In this document: positions 45,626-53,666 of the stretch, piece by piece | Position numbering within the stretch: the stretch's first letter is position 1 | Layout of the letters: each line of letters begins with the position of its first letter | Assembly (NCBI RefSeq): GCF_024741815.1 | Contig: NZ_CP102951.1 | Coordinates: forward strand, 496,001-560,000 | Direction: 5' to 3' | Source: Pseudomonas sp. LS1212 | Lineage (GTDB): Bacteria > Pseudomonadota > Gammaproteobacteria > Pseudomonadales > Pseudomonadaceae | Length of the DNA: 64,000 nt | The notes under the pieces: generated by a model | What the model was told of the DNA's origin: nothing | Databases searched by the model: none | What the model saw: only the letters and a program-made list of their open reading frames with translations | Made by a program: the position numbers and the translations under genes

Positions 45626-46650
45626 CAGATCAAGCCAACTTCACGTTCCAGCTCCAGTGCTTCTTCGGCGTTGCCGATGTCTGCCGGGGTGATCTTCGGT
45701 GGGCGCAGCTCATTGAAAGGCTTGAGGCCCTGGTCGGACTCCATGCCCTGGTGCAGGGGATATTCGGCGGTGGTCTGAGTGATCACGCGTTGGCCTTCTT
45801 CGCTGGCCATGTAAGCCAACAACTGCTGCGCTTCCTTGGGATGCTTGCTGGATTTCAGCGCAGCGGCGCTGGAAATGGTAACCAGGCCACCGACGTCACC
45901 ATCGGCCAGGTAGTAAAGGCGCGAGTCGAGCTGGCCTTTCTCTTTCTTCAAGGCATACCAGTAGTAGTTGTTCACCAGCACTGTAGCGACTTCACCGTTT
46001 TCCACAGCCTTGAGCGCCACCATATTGTTTGTGTACGTCTTGCCGAATGCCCGCAAATTCGTCAGCCACTCTTCGGCGGCATCGCGGCCATTGAGCTTGA
46101 TAATGGCCACGGCCTGCTCCTGAAACGCGCTACTGGTCGGCACGAAACCGACCTTGCCTTGCCACTCGGGCTGGGCGAAATCCATTACCGACTTGGGCAG
46201 GTCTTTCTCGTCGATCAGCTTAGGGTTGTAAGCGACGACGCGGGTGCGCGCAGTCACGCCCATCCAGGAGCCGTTGGCGGCGACATAATCCTTGGGCAGT
46301 ACCTGCAGGGTGGCATCGTCGATCTTGGCCAGCAGCCCCAGTTCGCCGAGATTGTTCAGTGGCGGCGACTCTTCGGTATAGATCACGTCAGCCGGGGAGC
46401 GGTCACCTTCCTCGATCACCTGGCTGGCCAGCTGATTGCTGCTGCCCTTGCGCACATTGACGTAAATGCCGGTCTTGGCTTCAAAGGCCTTGGCGATGGC
46501 GACGCCGATTTCCTTGTGTTGGCCGTTGTAGAGGGTGATGGATACCGGGTCGGCGGCCTGAACGACCGGAGCTGCCAGTACCACGCCTAGAACTGAAATG
46601 GCCAGGCCGCGAAACAGGCTGCTCGAAAGCAGGTTTTTTCGGATCAACAT
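45625..46650 (-). CDS. Ferric iron ABC transporter substrate-binding protein (FbpA type)
   Basis: A 341-residue periplasmic protein. The signal peptide ends VLGVVLAAPVVQAADPV; the mature part has the FbpA-family features VSITLYNGQHKEIGVAIAKA, DVIYTEESPPL and the paired iron-binding tyrosines in VLVNNYYWYALKKEKG. ATG 46650 follows AAGGAAAA; a TTG six bases upstream is the frame's first start. It forms a two-gene operon with the permease. A palindrome at 46685 is a plausible operator. Confidence 0.92.
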   Translation of the reverse strand: MLIRKNLLSSSLFRGLAISVLGVVLAAPVVQAADPVSITLYNGQHKEIGVAIAKAFEAKTGIYVNVRKGSSNQLASQVIEEGDRSPADVIYTEESPPLNNLGELGLLAKIDDATLQVLPKDYVAANGSWMGVTARTRVVAYNPKLIDEKDLPKSVMDFAQPEWQGKVGFVPTSSAFQEQAVAIIKLNGRDAAEEWLTNLRAFGKTYTNNMVALKAVENGEVATVLVNNYYWYALKKEKGQLDSRLYYLADGDVGGLVTISSAAALKSSKHPKEAQQLLAYMASEEGQRVITQTTAEYPLHQGMESDQGLKPFNELRPPKITPADIGNAEEALELEREVGLI

Positions 46651-46684
46651 TCGCAATTTTCCTTACAGACGCACGACAAATCTG

Positions 46685-46710
46685 GAAACAATAATAAACG
46701 ATATTGTTTC
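46685..46710. promoter_or_regulatory. Palindromic operator candidate between fbpA-type gene and hlyD-like gene
   Basis: GAAACAATA (46685-46693) and TATTGTTTC (46702-46710) are a perfect 9-bp inverted repeat around an 8-bp spacer, in an AT-rich intergenic stretch between divergent genes. The inner part (46687-46705) matches the 19-bp Fur consensus at about 12 of 19 positions by eye. Fur control of the iron transporter would make sense, but another regulator is possible. Confidence 0.5.
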
Positions 46711-46779
46711 TCAAGTGCGCTTGCGAGGGAAAATTAATGAGCAGGCTATCGTTTCTAATCCCGAAGGAAGGCCACAGCG

Positions 46780-48067
46780 ATGGCTGATCTGTCAGGCGAA
46801 AACACTTCGCTGTTTCGTACCGAAGTGATTTCTTTCAGTCGGCAACAAGGCATGGGCCACGTACTGATCCACCAGCCCTGGGGCTACCGAGTGGCTACTG
46901 CGTTGGCAGGTGTTTTAATTCTGCTGATATTGGCATTTGGCTATTTTGGAACCTACACACGTAAGGCCACCGTCAACGGCTTGCTGGTGCCCGAGAACGG
47001 CATGCTGCGCCTGACTGCGAGCAGTACGGGATTGCTCACTGACGTAAAGGTTGTCGAAGGGCAGCAGGTTAAAGCTGGGGAGGTGCTTTTCATCATTTCC
47101 GGTGAGCGCCTATCTATTGCAGGTGGAACCCAGAAGCTCATATCCGAACAGCTCAACCAACGCTTGCTACTGATGGAACGTAATCGTGCTCTTGCAGATG
47201 ACCGGCTCGCTGGGCAGGTGCGCATGGCCGACAGCCGTCTGGCGGTTATTTCCGAGGAGTTGCGCCAGTTCCAGGAAGAAATTCGCCTTCTGAAGCGCCG
47301 TACAGCATTGGCGCAAGCCCACCTGGAGCGCCAGCAGGAACTGGTGAGGGCAGGATTCATTTCCATCGCCCAACTCCAGCAGGCCGAAGCGGAGCAGCTT
47401 ACGATCAAGGGGCAGCAACAGAGTATTCAACGTGCTCGAAACAGCCTTAATCGCGAGCGTACAGAGTTGTTGGCGCAACGACAGGACATGCTGCTACGAC
47501 ATCAATCAGAGATATCCGAAGTCGATAGAGGCATTGCGCTCGTCAGGCAGGAGCAGGTTGAAAGCGACGTCCGTAGCGAGCAAGTTGTCGTGTCACCCTT
47601 TGACGGCCTTGTTACTGGCGTGAGCGTGCAGCGCGGTCAGCATGTCGCCGCCGGTACGTTGATTGCTAGCTTGATTCCGCACGGAGCGATCTTGTCCGCT
47701 CATATCTATTTCGACTCTCGTCGGGTGGGTTTTATCGAAGCTGGTCAGCCTGTGCTGTTGCGCTATGCGGCGTACCCGTACCAAAAATTTGGTATGGGGC
47801 GTGGGGGAGGTAGTCGGTCTTACGAAAAGTCCTTATGCGGCTTCAGAACTGCCTCTCCATGTTGTCAGCGCCATCGGGGTTACCGGGGCCTCAACTGAGC
47901 TCTATTATCGAGTCACGGTCGCACTTGAAGATCAGGATGTGTTGGTCTATGGCCGGAGGCAACCCTTGCAGTCCGGTATGTTAATTGAGGCTGATGTTGA
48001 ACAAGACACGCGGCGTCTTTATGAGTGGGTGTTGGAGCCGATTTATTCGGTGGTCGGGAAGCGTTGA
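46780..48067 (+). pseudogene. HlyD/CvaA-type type I secretion adaptor, frameshifted
   Basis: A membrane-fusion protein that links a peptidase-containing ABC exporter to a TolC channel. ATG 46780 has GAAGGAAG upstream. The N-terminal part shows LFRTEVISFSRQQGMGHVLI, a membrane anchor (ATALAGVLILLILAFGYFGT), the YTRKATVNGLLVPENGMLRL biotinyl-lipoyl-like start and a long coiled coil. After Arg341 a run of five G (47803-47807) shifts the frame, giving a stop at 47898. With four G the frame continues GEVVGLTKSPYAASELPLHV to a stop at 48065-48067, total 428 residues, restoring the family's PYQKFG...G-x-V motif. Either a recent inactivation or a homopolymer sequencing error. First gene of the microcin locus. 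Confidence 0.85.
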
Positions 48068-48249
48068 GATGCGTGGGTAGATTGCAGCATGGCGGAGATA
48101 TCTGTCGGGTAATAAGCAACTCTGCTGCGAGCTTCTTGTCTTTCGCTTTTGTATAAGGATTTTCCTTGTGTGGTCTTCTGTTTGTAGGGTGCATGATAGT
48201 TGCGGTTTTGTTGTGGCGGTGGCCTAAATTGAATTTTTAAGGGGGGTAT

Positions 48250-48693
48250 ATGAATGTGAAGTTAGAGAGGATTTTTAGTAATAAGCTGCTTGTAGTGTCT
48301 GGTTGGGGGACGGGTCTTGCTTTCCTTTTTGTAATTTTTAGTCAGCGAACAGGGTTGTCCGTCGAAAGTTTTAGGTTCTTGGATGAGGTGCTCGCATTTT
48401 CCGTTGGGGTGTTTTTTTTGTTAGCGGCACATTCTGTTTCGACTGCAATGAAAGAGTTGGAAGAAGAAGGTTTTAGGAAGTATCCAATCGTAAAATTTAA
48501 GACGCTTTTTGGTGGGGTGGGTTCATTGGTGTTGATGCTGGGTGGCTGGTTTTTTTCTGACTATATTCAAAATGATAATAAGGCTATGAAGACAGCAACA
48601 GCATTTGGAGTATTGTTGTTCGGCTCGGGGTTTATTGTTGTGTATGCTGCTGTGAATACTATTTTTCAAGGAGATCGTAATGAGAGAGCTTGA
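48250..48693 (+). CDS. Small four-helix membrane protein, candidate microcin immunity protein
   Basis: A 147-residue protein I do not recognise. It has four hydrophobic segments (about residues 13-31, 47-64, 86-106 and 116-139: KLLVVSGWGTGLAFLFVIF, VLAFSVGVFFLLAAHSV, LFGGVGSLVLMLGGWFF, AFGVLLFGSGFIVVYAAV). The start has AAGGGGGG at 48239-48246. Codon usage is clearly AT-richer than the flanking genome, as is the 182-bp gap before it, suggesting transfer. Its last 14 nt overlap the start of the microcin precursor, so the two are translationally coupled. Small multi-helix membrane proteins beside class II microcin genes are usually immunity proteins; the role here is inferred from that. Confidence 0.6.
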   Translation: MNVKLERIFSNKLLVVSGWGTGLAFLFVIFSQRTGLSVESFRFLDEVLAFSVGVFFLLAAHSVSTAMKELEEEGFRKYPIVKFKTLFGGVGSLVLMLGGWFFSDYIQNDNKAMKTATAFGVLLFGSGFIVVYAAVNTIFQGDRNERA

Positions 48694-48785
48694 TGTTAGA
48701 GAGCTTTGTGTTGTAGGTGGTTGAACGAGCCCCATGAAAGACAGGACACTGTTTCCCCCTTACGATAAGGGATAGGCAAACGGTT

Positions 48786-49178
48786 ATGTTTATGACTAAC
48801 AGCAACGATAAGAGTGGGGAGCTTTTGGGCCAGGAGCGGCGGCGCCGCTGGAGCCCAGAGCAAAAACTGGCCATGGTTCGCGAGAGTCTTGAGCCAGGGC
48901 AAAGCGTTTCGGTGGTGGCTCGGCGTAACGGCATCAATGCCAACCAGCTGTTCCTCTGGCGCAAGCTGTACCAGGACGGCAGCTTGTCGGCGGTCAGTGC
49001 TGGCGAAGCCGTGGTGCCTGCCTCGGAGCTGAGCGATGCGCTCAAGCAGATCCGTGAACTGCAACGGATGCTGGGCAAGAAAACGATGGAAGCAGAAATC
49101 CTCAAAGAGGCCGTGGAGATCGCCCGCTCGCGAAAATGGATTGCGCACTCACCCTTGTTGCCGGGGGACGACCAGTGA
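48786..49178 (+). CDS. IS3-family transposase OrfA
   Basis: A 130-residue DNA-binding part of the transposase. It has an N-terminal helix-turn-helix (RRWSPEQKLAMVRESLEPGQ, SVVARRNGINANQLFLWRKL) and a leucine-zipper-like segment (LKQIRELQRMLGKKTMEAEI, LKEAVEIARSRKW). In IS2 relatives OrfA represses transcription and is fused to OrfB by -1 frameshifting. Its stop (49176-49178) overlaps the orfB start. Confidence 0.92.
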   Translation: MFMTNSNDKSGELLGQERRRRWSPEQKLAMVRESLEPGQSVSVVARRNGINANQLFLWRKLYQDGSLSAVSAGEAVVPASELSDALKQIRELQRMLGKKTMEAEILKEAVEIARSRKWIAHSPLLPGDDQ

Positions 49179-50011
49179 AGCTGGTCAGCGAATGTCTCGG
49201 TGTGGCGCGCTCGCAATTAACGGTTCGAATCAAGCAATCAGCCTTGCCCAAGGTACGGCGAAACAGGCCCGTGGACGACGCTGAACTGGTGGTTGAAATC
49301 CAGCAACAGGTCAGCGAGCTGCCCAGCTATGGCTACCGTCGTGTCTGGGGATTACTGCGTCGCGTACGTGAAACCCAGTTGCTGCCCGCGATCAACGCGA
49401 AGCGGGTTTACCGGGTCATGCGTGATCACAATCTGCTGCTTGAGCGTCGACTCAAACAGCCCGGCGTGCCACGTCGACACGAAGGCCGTATTGCCGTGAA
49501 AACCAGTGATACGCGTTGGTGCTCGGACGGCTTTGAGTTTCGTTGCGAGGACGGCGCCAAACTGAGCGTGACCTTCGCCCTGGACTGCTGTGATCGCGAA
49601 GCCATCGGCTGGGTCGCCAGTCCAACGGGATACAGCGGTGATGATATCCGTGACTTGATGCTGGAGAGCGTGGAAAAGCGCTTTGGCGACCAACTGCCCG
49701 CCACGCCGGTGCAATGGCTAAGCGATAACGGTTCGGCCTATACCGCCGAACAGACGCGCCTGTTTGCTCGGCAGATCGGTTTGCAACCGGTGACCACGCC
49801 AGTACGCAGCCCGCAGAGCAACGGCATGGCTGAGAGCTTCGTGAAGACGATCAAGCGTGATTACGTGGCGCACATGCCCAAGCCGGATCGAGAAACGGCG
49901 CTACGCAACCTGGCCATTGCCTTCGAGCATTACAACGAGGAGCATCCGCACAGCGCCCTGAAATATCGCTCGCCGAGGGAGTTCAGGCGCTTGGCCGCAG
50001 CATCAATTTAA
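49175..50011 (+). CDS. IS3-family transposase OrfB (DDE integrase core)
   Basis: The catalytic part, about 278 residues from GTG 49175 (preceded by GGGGGA and overlapping the orfA stop as GTGA); the frame is open from 49136, allowing an OrfAB fusion by frameshifting. An HTH_21-like region (ELPSYGYRRVWGLLRR, AKRVYRVMRDHNLL) precedes the rve core with the DDE residues in DTRWCSDGFEF, VQWLSDNGSAYTAEQT and RSPQSNGMAESFVKTIKRDY. No internal stops. Confidence 0.92.
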   Translation: MKLVSECLGVARSQLTVRIKQSALPKVRRNRPVDDAELVVEIQQQVSELPSYGYRRVWGLLRRVRETQLLPAINAKRVYRVMRDHNLLLERRLKQPGVPRRHEGRIAVKTSDTRWCSDGFEFRCEDGAKLSVTFALDCCDREAIGWVASPTGYSGDDIRDLMLESVEKRFGDQLPATPVQWLSDNGSAYTAEQTRLFARQIGLQPVTTPVRSPQSNGMAESFVKTIKRDYVAHMPKPDRETALRNLAIAFEHYNEEHPHSALKYRSPREFRRLAAASI

Positions 50012-50396
50012 CGGGGAGTTGGTGTCCGGTTTTTTAGGGGCAAGTCCAGTGGTGGTGACGGTAGCGCGGGACAAGCTGCAGCCGCAGGAGTGGGAGGAGC
50101 CCTAGGAGCTTCTGCGGGTAAGGCTGCAGGAGGAGTTGCGGGTGCTTTTGTGGGAGGAATGATCGGGTCGCTTGGAGGCCCACTTGGAACAGCTGTCGGA
50201 GCAGGCGCAGGCAGAGCCGCAGGTCAGTATCTTGGTGGAGCAATAGGGGCTGGGTTAGGAGGGTACGGTGCGTCAGAGGCTTATGACAAAGCTGGTACCG
50301 ATTATTCAGGTTGTGATTATCACTGAATTGATTTTATAAAGATTAAGTTTGGCTTGGGGAGGGGGTTATGGAGTGTCATGCTGTTTGGGGTTGTCA

Positions 50397-51551
50397 ATGA
50401 GTATTTCCTTTGGTATTTCTTCGTCTGATTTTTTTTCACAATACCAAGAGAAAAAGCCGCTGCTGTTAAAGAAAGCTCTTTCCGTGGCGTGTTTTTCTTG
50501 GCGAGATGTGAATGAGATTGTTGCGCGGAGTGACGTAGTTTCCCACGACTTCAAGCTTTCGTTGGGTGGGGTTCTTCCCAAGCATAAATACACTGAAAGC
50601 TATTTGGATGTAGGTACTCTCCGGCATAGACTCCTCAAGCCTGTAGTCTACGACTACCTGAAAAATGGGGCTACGTTGATCGCCAACAAAATAAAAAACG
50701 AGCCATTGGTCGATCGATATGCACGGCAGATTGCCGAGTTTACCGGTAGGCAAGTCATCAGCAGTGCTTATGTGGCTTTCGGTAGTAAAGACTCATTCCG
50801 TTGCCACTGGGATACCCGCGACGTATTCGCAATTCAATTGATCGGGCGAAAGCGATGGATTGTTTACGAGCCCTCGCTGGCATTTCCGCTGTATACGCAG
50901 CAGAGTAAAGACTATGAGCAACAGTATCCCTGTCCTGCAACGCCGTATATGGACTTCATACTGGAGGCAGGAGATATTTTCTATTTGCCCCTGGGTTGGT
51001 GGCATAACCCGTTGCCGCTAGGGGAGGCGACGTTTCATTTGGCTGTGGGGACGTTTCCTGCTCATGCAATGGAATATTTGAGTTGGGTATTCAGGCAAAT
51101 GCCGGAGTTCGTGGAGGCGCGACAAACCTTTGGTGGTTGGGAGGAAGATCGGAAAAAAATAATCGCGGTAGCGAAGTGTCTCAATGGCTATATTACGGAT
51201 CCGGGAAACTACCATCGCTTCATGGACGAATTTGTTGGTTCGACTCGCGTCGATTCCGCACTAGCGATGGAAGTATTGGGTAATCCGAATTGCAGTTCTG
51301 TTCCTGATCATGCAGGCATCCGTTTGTGTGCCAGCAAACCGCTCGCCGTTTCTGATAGGTACATCATTGCTAATGGCACAAAGTTGAATCTAGATAATCA
51401 GGGGGTGCAGTTGATTCGGTGTATTGCGAAACATCCTCGTATAAGCCTTGCAACCTTGATTACAAAGTTTCCCGAGACGGACTCCGTCAAGCTGCGACAA
51501 CTAGTTACCGAACTGTGCCGCCAGGATGTTCTAGAACTGACTCACTACTGA
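50397..51551 (+). CDS. JmjC/cupin-type Fe(II)/2-oxoglutarate oxygenase in the microcin locus
   Basis: A 384-residue protein related to the ribosomal-oxygenase group (RoxA/YcfD, cupin_8/JmjC). The iron triad is His137-x-Asp139 in SFRCHWDTRDVFAIQLIGRK and His203 in DIFYLPLGWWHNPLPLGEAT, with HLAVGTFPAH closing the barrel. The last 75 residues look like a winged helix (LDNQGVQLIRCIAKHPRISL, LRQLVTELCRQDVLEL), as in YcfD. ATG 50397 gives the family-like start ISFGISSSDFFSQYQEKKPL; GTG 50373 with GGGGAGGGGG upstream is an alternative. YcfD hydroxylates an arginine of ribosomal protein L16. Here, 70 nt after the precursor, the microcin is the likely substrate; that is inference. The chromosomal ycfD homologue is not in this window. 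Confidence 0.8.
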   Translation: MSISFGISSSDFFSQYQEKKPLLLKKALSVACFSWRDVNEIVARSDVVSHDFKLSLGGVLPKHKYTESYLDVGTLRHRLLKPVVYDYLKNGATLIANKIKNEPLVDRYARQIAEFTGRQVISSAYVAFGSKDSFRCHWDTRDVFAIQLIGRKRWIVYEPSLAFPLYTQQSKDYEQQYPCPATPYMDFILEAGDIFYLPLGWWHNPLPLGEATFHLAVGTFPAHAMEYLSWVFRQMPEFVEARQTFGGWEEDRKKIIAVAKCLNGYITDPGNYHRFMDEFVGSTRVDSALAMEVLGNPNCSSVPDHAGIRLCASKPLAVSDRYIIANGTKLNLDNQGVQLIRCIAKHPRISLATLITKFPETDSVKLRQLVTELCRQDVLELTHY

Positions 51552-51584
51552 CCGCTCAGCGCAGTTTCAGGAATAATCGATTTC

Positions 51585-53666
51585 ATGAGAGTAACGCTAC
51601 AAGCTGAAAGCTCGGAGTGTGGTTTGGCTTGTTTGGTCATGGTGGCAGGCTTCCATGGTCTACACCACGATTTGATGAGTCTGCGCAGGCGGTTCTCGAT
51701 TTCAATCAAGGGCAGCAATATGTCTCAGTTGATGCGATACGCACAAAGCCTGGAGTTTTCCTGTCGACCACTGCGCCTTGAATTGGAGGAAATGCCGAAG
51801 CTCCACATGCCATGCATTCTGCATTGGGACATGAACCACTTCGTTGTGTTGGAGCGGGTGCGCGGTCAATGGTTGTACATCCTCGATCCAGCAGTAGGTC
51901 GTCGGAAGCTGACGCTGAATGAGGTTTCTGGACATTTCACTGGTGTAGCGCTCGAGTTGAGCCCCAATATCGCATTCCGACCGGCACAGCAGAAAAAAGC
52001 GCGATTACGATTAAGTGAGCTGACCGGGCGGATGACAGGCTTCAAGCGGGCATTGGGCAATATTTTCGTGCTGGCCCTTGCGCTTGAGCTTGTTGCCTTG
52101 TTGGTGCCCCAGGTTACCCAGTGGATAGTCGATGTTGCGTTGGTCTCGGCTGACTACGATCTGCTTTTGTTGGCGGTGCTGGGTGGGTGCCTGTTGATGG
52201 CAATCGACTTCATCTTGCGCATGGCGCAGGGCTGGATGGCACTGCGCTTGAATCAGCAATTAATGCTGCAGTGGTCGAGGAACCTGTTCAATCATCTGTT
52301 GCGTCTGCCTTGGCCCTTTTTTGAGAAGCGTCAGCTCGGAGATATCACAGCGCGCTTTCAGTCGCTGGGCGCCATTCGCAATGTGTTGACCAATGGCGCG
52401 ATCACTGCGGTACTTGATGGACTGGTAGTGATGATTACCCTGGGCATGATGCTGCTCTACAGCGCTACTTTGGCCGGGATCGTACTCGTTGCTTTGACGT
52501 TGTATGCCATGCTGCGGGTGGTCTTTTACAAACCCTTACGCAGTGCTTCGGAGGAACGGATTGTCTTGGCTGCCAGAGAGAATTCTTACTTTCTGGAGAC
52601 GATCCGCGCCGTTCTTCCGCTCAAGCTTTTCAACGTCACTTCATTGCGTCTGGCGACATGGCAAAACCTGGTTGTGGATGTGCAGAACCGGGATGTGACG
52701 ACTCAGAAAATGCTGTTGGCCTTCGCCAGCCTCAACACCTTGATCTTCGGTCTGGAGGGGATTTTTTTACTCTATGCCGGTGGGAAGACTGTTTTGGAAG
52801 GTGCGATGTCGCTTGGCATGTTGCTGGCTTTCATTGCCTATAAAAGCCAGTTCACTGGCCGTGCGAGCAAGCTGATCGATCTTGGTGTTGAGATCCGCAT
52901 GCTTTCACTGCATGCCGAGCGCCTGGCTGATATTGCCCTGGAGCAGGTTGAGCCGCAAAGCCTTGTGGAAACCGACTTGAGTCGTCTCGAACCGCGAATC
53001 GAATTCAGGGGTGTGTCGTACCGTTATGCCGAGGGTGAACCCTGGGTTCTGCGCAACCTGTCGTTTGTCATCGAGGCGGGAGACTCCGTTGCTATCGTGG
53101 GGCGATCAGGATGTGGGAAAACGACCCTGTTCAAGCTCATGCTTGGCATGCTCGGTCCAACTGAGGGGGAGATTCTCGTCGGCGGCGTACCCCTTAGGCA
53201 ATTAGGGCTGCAGGCGTTACGCAGTCTGGTTGGGGCAGTCATGCAGGAGGATCAACTGCTGGCAGGCTCTTTGTCAGAAAACATTGCATGCTTCGATCCA
53301 GAGGCGAACCAGGATCGTGTAGAGGAAGCAGCGCGGCAGGCCAATATTCACAAGGCCATTGTTCGCATGCCCATGGGCTATCAGACGCTGGTGGCTGAAA
53401 TGGGCAGTGGTCTTTCGGGTGGGGAGAAACAACGTGTGCTATTGGCGCGGGCGTTATACCGCCAGCCGAAAATTCTGGCTCTGGACGAAGCCACCAGTCA
53501 CCTTGATATCCATAGCGAGCAGCATGTTGTGGAAGCTTTGCATCAGATGGCAGTCACTCGTATCGCCATTGCCCATCGTCGAGAAACGGTCGCACTGGCA
53601 AAACGACTGATTTGTCTGGAGAAGGGCGCGGTTGTTGAAGATGTTCGCCTGGATCAACCGCTATGA
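51585..53666 (+). CDS. Peptidase-containing ABC exporter (C39, CvaB type)
   Basis: A 693-residue exporter that cleaves double-glycine leaders and exports the peptide. The N-terminal C39 peptidase has its catalytic residues intact: Gln6 and Cys12 in LQAESSECGLACLVMVAGFH, His85 in WDMNHFVVLERV and Asp101 in YILDPAVGR. Six membrane helices span about residues 160-440. The ATPase has VAIVGRSGCGKTTLFKLMLG (near 505), LSGGEKQRVLLARAL (near 608), ILALDEATSHLD and the H-loop IAIAHRRE. It starts 33 nt after the oxygenase gene and overlaps the TolC gene by 4 nt. It predicts the leader type found in the split precursor. Confidence 0.95.
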   Translation: MRVTLQAESSECGLACLVMVAGFHGLHHDLMSLRRRFSISIKGSNMSQLMRYAQSLEFSCRPLRLELEEMPKLHMPCILHWDMNHFVVLERVRGQWLYILDPAVGRRKLTLNEVSGHFTGVALELSPNIAFRPAQQKKARLRLSELTGRMTGFKRALGNIFVLALALELVALLVPQVTQWIVDVALVSADYDLLLLAVLGGCLLMAIDFILRMAQGWMALRLNQQLMLQWSRNLFNHLLRLPWPFFEKRQLGDITARFQSLGAIRNVLTNGAITAVLDGLVVMITLGMMLLYSATLAGIVLVALTLYAMLRVVFYKPLRSASEERIVLAARENSYFLETIRAVLPLKLFNVTSLRLATWQNLVVDVQNRDVTTQKMLLAFASLNTLIFGLEGIFLLYAGGKTVLEGAMSLGMLLAFIAYKSQFTGRASKLIDLGVEIRMLSLHAERLADIALEQVEPQSLVETDLSRLEPRIEFRGVSYRYAEGEPWVLRNLSFVIEAGDSVAIVGRSGCGKTTLFKLMLGMLGPTEGEILVGGVPLRQLGLQALRSLVGAVMQEDQLLAGSLSENIACFDPEANQDRVEEAARQANIHKAIVRMPMGYQTLVAEMGSGLSGGEKQRVLLARALYRQPKILALDEATSHLDIHSEQHVVEALHQMAVTRIAIAHRRETVALAKRLICLEKGAVVEDVRLDQPL

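Larger units (their letters stand above)
48722..50048 (+). mobile_element. IS3-family (IS2-subgroup) insertion sequence, 1327 bp
   Basis: Left end 48722-48758 begins TGAACGAGCCCCATGAAAGA; the right end 50013-50048, read on the minus strand, begins TGGACTTGCCCCTAAAAAAC. The two align over about 36 bp with shared CCCC, GGACAC and CCCC blocks and have the TGnACnnGCCCC tips typical of IS2 relatives. It is flanked by a 5-bp direct repeat GTGGT (48717-48721 and 50049-50053), the target-site duplication. It carries overlapping orfA and orfB with an intact DDE triad, so it looks complete and young. Inserted in the microcin precursor gene. Confidence 0.92.
48680..50326 (+). pseudogene. Glycine-zipper class II microcin precursor, split by an IS element
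   Basis: ATG 48680 follows AAGGAGATC and encodes MRELDVRELCVVGG, then hits TGA, the first three bases of the IS (48722). After the IS and the second GTGGT copy (50049-50053), the same frame resumes at 50054 with G-DGSAGQAAAAGVGG and ends at 50326. Joined, it is a 104-residue precursor. The 15-residue leader MRELDVRELCVVGGG aligns without gaps with the ColV leader MRTLTLNELDSVSGG (L-12, E-8, L-7, V-4, G-2, G-1). The 89-residue core is Gly/Ala-rich with many GxxxG steps (GAFVGGMIGSLGGPLGTAVG, AGQYLGGAIGAGLGGYG) and a polar tail ending YDKAGTDYSGCDYH with one Cys. Such cores insert in membranes. The split gene can only make a 14-residue leader stub. Confidence 0.85.

Noticed and set aside
50012..50053. 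A new start for the microcin core supplied by the IS right end
   Set aside because: Between the orfB stop (50009-50011) and 50054 the core frame has no ATG, GTG or TTG, so no fusion start is available.
50090..50326. Stand-alone 78-residue Gly-rich ORF starting at GTG 50090
   Set aside because: The frame continues upstream to the IS edge, no ribosome binding site precedes the GTG, and joining across the IS gives a leader. It is the 3' part of the precursor.
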